Below, piece by piece: positions 6,655 through 8,561 of a stretch of DNA of 8,561 nt. Every line of letters starts with the position of its first letter. The first letter of the stretch is position 1. A program made the translations under genes and the position numbers. The stretch covers positions 1 to 8,561 of the forward strand of contig CALGGM010000085.1 of assembly GCA_937915925.1 (NCBI GenBank), read 5' to 3'. Origin of the DNA: an uncultured Clostridia bacterium. Lineage in GTDB: Bacteria; Bacillota; Clostridia; Christensenellales; CAG-138. The notes below the pieces were generated by a model, which worked only from the letters and a program-made list of their open reading frames with translations, ran no database searches and was not told the DNA's origin.

Positions 6655-6674
6655 GGGCGCAGAAACACTGCGCC
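6655..6674 (+). repeat. Direct repeat copy 1, 7-bp hairpin
   Basis: GGGCGCAGAAACACTGCG is repeated exactly at 6961-6978. Here GGCGCAG (6656-6662) pairs with CTGCGCC (6668-6674) around AAACA. No T-run follows, so it is unlikely to terminate well. It is 25 bases after the DUF937 stop. Confidence 0.75.
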
Positions 6675-6681
6675 TCAGGCT

Positions 6682-6710
6682 GTCGCAAAAGGGGTCAGAC
6701 CATTTGCGGC
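6682..6710 (+). other. Hairpin with alternative pairing partner
   Basis: GTCGCAAA (6682-6689) pairs with TTTGCGGC (6703-6710), with an inner GGT/ACC stem at 6693-6695 and 6699-6701. The 3' arm also lies within an 11-bp perfect inverted repeat with TCGCCGCAAAT at 6775-6785, which would instead enclose the terminator at 6740-6766. Confidence 0.5.
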
Positions 6711-6739
6711 GAGATATTATACATGAATACTGGCAGGAT

Positions 6740-6766
6740 GAAAGGGCGCGAGGGCGCCCTTTCTTT
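6740..6766 (+). terminator. Rho-independent terminator
   Basis: A 10-bp perfect stem, GAAAGGGCGC (6740-6749) with GCGCCCTTTC (6754-6763), closes a GAGG loop and is followed by a T-rich TTTCTATTATTT stretch. It is the best terminator after the membrane/DUF937 unit, 111 bases past its last stop codon. Confidence 0.75.
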
Positions 6767-6786
6767 CTATTATTTCGCCGCAAATT

Positions 6787-6904
6787 ATCCGCGTTTTCTT
6801 AACCACTCCGCTTCGCTCCGTTACAGCGGTGACGTCGCACGCTTCCCGCGCGTCGCCATCTTCAGTCGCATACGTAAGTATAGCTCCGTCGCGAAAACGC
6901 GGAT
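6787..6904. repeat. 12-bp perfect inverted repeat enclosing a 94-base segment
   Basis: ATCCGCGTTTTC (6787-6798) is the exact reverse complement of 6893-6904. The enclosed segment has smaller stems, including ATAC/GTAT around a GTAA tetraloop near 6870-6881. Neither strand encodes a plausible protein. It could be a folded RNA, a dispersed repeat, or a remnant of a non-autonomous element. Confidence 0.6.
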
Positions 6905-6930
6905 TCTGCCACCCTTATCAACAGCCTGCT

Positions 6931-6960
6931 CAGCGTGTCAAAAGTTTTTTTGACACGCTG
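6931..6960. repeat. 13-bp perfect hairpin
   Basis: CAGCGTGTCAAAA (6931-6943) pairs perfectly with 6948-6960 around GTTT. It is immediately followed by the hairpin at 6961-6981, giving two stacked stems in a row. Confidence 0.75.
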
Positions 6961-6986
6961 GGGCGCAGAAACACTGCGTCCTTTTT
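6961..6986 (+). terminator. Terminator-like hairpin; direct repeat copy 2
   Basis: This is the second copy of the 18-base repeat at 6655. The stem pairs GGGCGCAG (6961-6968) with CTGCGTCC (6974-6981), 8 bp with one G-T, around AAACA, and TTTTT follows at 6982-6986. Unlike copy 1 it has the form of an intrinsic terminator. Confidence 0.6.
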
Positions 6987-6991
6987 GCATG

Positions 6992-7027
6992 GAGATTCTT
7001 CGTCGCTTCGCTCCTCAGAATGACACA
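6992..7027 (+). repeat. Dispersed C module
   Basis: A GAGATTCTTCGTCGCTTCGC start and a CAGAATGACACA end match, in inverted orientation, the degenerate copy at 121-144. CACAGCGGGGA follows here (7024-7034), and a similar CACAGCGGGGA occurs in the same orientation at 168-178. Confidence 0.65.
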
Positions 7028-7072
7028 GCGGGGAGGGACGGCGTGCGTTTTATGAATCGCAAGCATCTTGTC

Positions 7073-7113
7073 GGGTCGTCGAGGACGACGACCCCTACAA
7101 TTCGTTGACATCC
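7073..7113 (+). repeat. Dispersed A module, first right-hand copy
   Basis: GGGTCGTC (7073-7080) pairs with GACGACCC (7087-7094) around GAGGAC, then CCTACAATTCG and TTGACATCC. It is the inverted copy of 34-74 with one compensated base-pair difference. Confidence 0.85.
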
Positions 7114-7115
7114 GC

Positions 7116-7174
7116 CTTGCCCTCCCTGTGCAAGGGAGGGTGGGTTTTGCGAAGCAAAAGCCGGAAGGGTTGTC
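7116..7174 (+). repeat. Dispersed B module
   Basis: Hairpin one pairs CCCTCCC (7120-7126) with GGGAGGG (7134-7140). Hairpin two pairs TTTTGC (7145-7150) with GCAAAA (7154-7159) around GAA. The module ends GGGTTGTC. The first 31 bases are inverted at 1-31. Confidence 0.8.
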
Positions 7175-7196
7175 TTTTGAACCGCGCGAACTTGAC

Positions 7197-7224
7197 GGGA
7201 CGCCGGGGTCGACGTCCCCTACGG
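7197..7224 (+). repeat. A module, second right-hand copy
   Basis: GGGACGCC (7197-7204) faces GACGTCCC (7211-7218) around GGGGTC, followed by CCTACGG. Seven of eight positions pair; position 7 is a C-A mismatch. Confidence 0.8.
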
Positions 7225-7240
7225 TCCGTTTTCACATACA

Positions 7241-7292
7241 AAGGCCCCCTTGTGTAAAGGGGACCGGCTGCGAAGCAGACTGGGGGATTGTC
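7241..7292 (+). repeat. B module, second copy
   Basis: CCCCTT (7246-7251) pairs with AAGGGG (7257-7262). CTGC (7268-7271) pairs with GCAG (7275-7278) around GAA, the same loop as in 7116-7174. The module ends GGGGGATTGTC, matching the GGGTTGTC end of the first copy. Confidence 0.75.
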
Positions 7293-7298
7293 TTTCGC

Positions 7299-7324
7299 GG
7301 GACGCCGGGGTCGGCGTCCCCTAC
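7299..7324 (+). repeat. A module, third right-hand copy
   Basis: GGGACGCC (7299-7306) pairs perfectly with GGCGTCCC (7313-7320) around GGGGTC, then CTAC. Compared with 7197-7224, the mismatch at position 7 is restored to C-G. Confidence 0.8.
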
Positions 7325-7491
7325 GGTTCATTTTTTCAAACATGCGCGACGGTGATGAGGTGTCGTTACCGTTCGCGAAACGCCGAACAGTTCCGCGCGG
7401 TTTTGTTCATTCGAAAAAAATATTTCCCGCGATCCGTCCGAAAATAACGAATTGTTCACATTCCGTTTACGGTTCGGTGACATTGTTCCAT

Positions 7492-7497
7492 TATAAT
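7492..7497 (+). promoter_or_regulatory. Extended AT-rich -10 box (TATAAT) for the surface-protein gene
   Basis: A perfect TATAAT lies 33 bases upstream of the ATG at 7531, placing the transcript start near 7504. No good -35 box is found at 16-18 bases. The nearest, TTTACG at 7466-7471, is 20 bases away. An activator or another sigma factor may be needed. Confidence 0.5.
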
Positions 7498-7530
7498 CAA
7501 TGCACATGTTAGAAACGGAGGTGGTTCCGA

Positions 7531-8561
7531 ATGAAGCACGTCAGCAGATGGACGGCGGGATTCTTGGGGATCGCGCTGATGCTCGGCTGCTCGGCGCAGG
7601 CAAGGATCATCGATTCCGAACGCGATACCGAAAAAATACAGATCGTGGGACAGATCGAAACGGCGGCGCCGTTTACCGACGTCCCCTCAACCGATTCCTC
7701 CGAATCGGTCTTTACCCCCGCGCCGATCGTGACGCCGGAGCCCACCGAGGCGCCGACCGAAGTACCCACCGAAGCGCCCACCGAGGCCCCCACGGAGGAA
7801 CCTGTTCAGGCGCCTACCGACGTTCCTTTTGAGGAACCCACCCAAACCCCCGGCCCGGTGGCCGTGGTGGTGCGCTATGTGGACCAGGGGGACCAGGATG
7901 TAGCCAGCGCGGGCGAAGTGTGGTGTTCCTTTGGCGATTCCATGGGGGAGGCGGCCCCCACGGACCTGAAAGCGGATTACGTCCTGATCGGCGATAGCAA
8001 GGCCCAGGTGCACGTGGATGAATTCGGCGCGCACCCGGCGGTGGTTAATTTCGTGTACGAATTCGTGCCTGAAGTGCCCGCTCCCAAGGTGGCGCTGGTG
8101 AACGTGAAATATGTGAACCCCGAAGGGGCTGTTTTCTACGCCTATTCCGCTACCTGCGTGGAGGGCCAGGAAAACGCCGTCACCCTGGATTGGTCCATCA
8201 TGGACCCCGCCTGGGGCTACGAACTGGCCTCCGAGGACACAGTGTATGTGACGGTGGACCACACGGGCGTGTCCGATCCCGCCGAAGTGGTGTTCCAGTT
8301 CCGCAGTGAAATCAACGCATATGTGACGGTGTATTTCCAGGATGCCGCCACGGGCCGCAACGTGGCTACCCCCCAGCAGCAATTGTGCTATACGGGGGCC
8401 AACACCATCGACGCCCGGCCCTTTGACCTGGAAGCCAATTATGAACTGCTGGGCGAAGGCAGCGCTGTGGTCACATTGACTTCTGGCGGCGTATTGAGCC
8501 CGGAATACGTGATTTTCCAGTACGCTTTCGCGGCCACGCCCGCGCCCACGGCCACCCCGTT
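7531..8561 (+). CDS. Secreted or lipid-anchored surface protein with Pro/Thr linker and 77-residue repeats (3' end outside window)
   Basis: The ATG follows GGAGGTGG by 6 bases. Only the first 343 residues are present. Residues 1-20 form a signal sequence ending LMLGC (Cys20), a non-canonical lipobox. An AQA cleavage site follows at 22-24, so it is either a lipoprotein or a signal-peptidase-I substrate. Residues about 62-109 are a Pro/Thr/Glu linker (APTE-type units). Residues 110-333 contain three beta-rich repeats beginning VAVVVRYV, VALVNVKYV and INAYVTVYF, each ending like VVFQF or VNFVYEF. One cysteine per repeat falls at 132, 209 and 286, exactly 77 residues apart. They resemble MucBP-type adhesion repeats, which is inference from pattern only. 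A second Pro/Thr linker starts at 335. Codon use changes near 7850: alanine is mostly GCG before and mostly GCC/GCT after. Confidence 0.85.
   Translation, partial: MKHVSRWTAGFLGIALMLGCSAQARIIDSERDTEKIQIVGQIETAAPFTDVPSTDSSESVFTPAPIVTPEPTEAPTEVPTEAPTEAPTEEPVQAPTDVPFEEPTQTPGPVAVVVRYVDQGDQDVASAGEVWCSFGDSMGEAAPTDLKADYVLIGDSKAQVHVDEFGAHPAVVNFVYEFVPEVPAPKVALVNVKYVNPEGAVFYAYSATCVEGQENAVTLDWSIMDPAWGYELASEDTVYVTVDHTGVSDPAEVVFQFRSEINAYVTVYFQDAATGRNVATPQQQLCYTGANTIDARPFDLEANYELLGEGSAVVTLTSGGVLSPEYVIFQYAFAATPAPTATP

Larger units (their letters stand above)
6630..7530. other. Structured non-coding region
   Basis: These 901 bases hold no convincing gene. Short open frames here have no ribosome site, run through hairpins and repeats, and change composition abruptly. 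The region carries a duplicated hairpin, two terminator-like structures, a long-range inverted repeat, a 13-bp hairpin, the C-A-B-A-B-A repeat train (6992-7324) and the promoter and ribosome site of the surface-protein gene. The stretch 7337-7440 shows nothing I can name. Confidence 0.8.

Noticed and set aside
6723..6953. Small open frame of 76 codons starting within the terminator region
   Set aside because: It has no ribosome site and runs through a terminator, a long inverted repeat and a hairpin. Its codon use does not match neighbouring genes.
1..7174. Large composite transposon bounded by the inverted repeats
   Set aside because: There is no transposase or integrase in the window, the enclosed genes are chromosomal housekeeping genes, and the repeat modules occur in extra copies on one side only.
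6992..7324. CRISPR array
   Set aside because: Modules differ in length and sequence, alternate between two types, and have no uniform spacers of about 30-40 bases. No cas gene is present.
7687..8382. 231-residue leftward His/Gly/Arg-rich open frame
   Set aside because: It mirrors the repeat region of the rightward surface protein, which has a strong ribosome site, signal sequence and real repeats.

Overview
The window looks like chromosomal DNA from a GC-rich member of the Clostridia, probably an uncultured gut lineage. This is inferred from a SigH-type sigma factor with close Bacillus/Clostridium resemblance, a Mini-III RNase, strong GGAGG ribosome sites, GCG-rich codon use, and dispersed hairpin repeats of a kind I recall from Clostridia genomes. 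No transposase, integrase, CRISPR array, tRNA or rRNA is visible.

Layout. Positions 1-166 hold dispersed repeats. A leftward pair follows: a patatin-like phospholipase (903-1688), then a GntR/UTRA regulator (167-880), both read from a good sigma-A promoter at 1725-1753. Divergent from it is a rightward, tightly packed RNA-processing and sigma-factor cluster: mrnC (1828-2274), rlmB (2271-3389, overlapping by 4 bases) and sigH (3392-3988). It is a shortened form of the Bacillus mrnC-rlmB-rae1-sigH order. sigH meets a leftward gene end to end with no spacer (3989-4666, membrane-anchored zinc-ribbon protein). A divergent promoter region (4667-4874) then leads to a rightward two-gene unit: a four-helix membrane protein with a C-terminal His/Cys motif (4875-5687) and a DUF937 protein with a histone-H1-like Lys/Thr tail (5691-6629).

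Positions 6630-7530 are non-coding but densely structured: terminators, a duplicated 20-base hairpin, a 13-bp perfect hairpin, a 12-bp long-range inverted repeat, and an alternating train of two hairpin modules (called A and B here) preceded by a third repeat (C). The C-A-B train is also present at the left edge in opposite orientation, so the whole gene block sits between inverted copies. From 7531 to the end is the 5' part of a secreted or lipid-anchored surface protein: a Pro/Thr/Glu linker followed by three 77-residue repeats, with a marked codon-use change just after the linker.

How the genes fit together. mrnC and rlmB mature and methylate 23S rRNA, and SigH directs transition-phase transcription. 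Their linkage is an old Firmicutes arrangement. The patatin/GntR pair and the membrane/DUF937 pair are separate accessory units. I see no defence or mobile system. The most unusual signals are the covarying A hairpins in inverted flanking trains, the structured 6655-6986 segment, the DUF937-plus-basic-tail pair, and the codon-use break in the surface protein.
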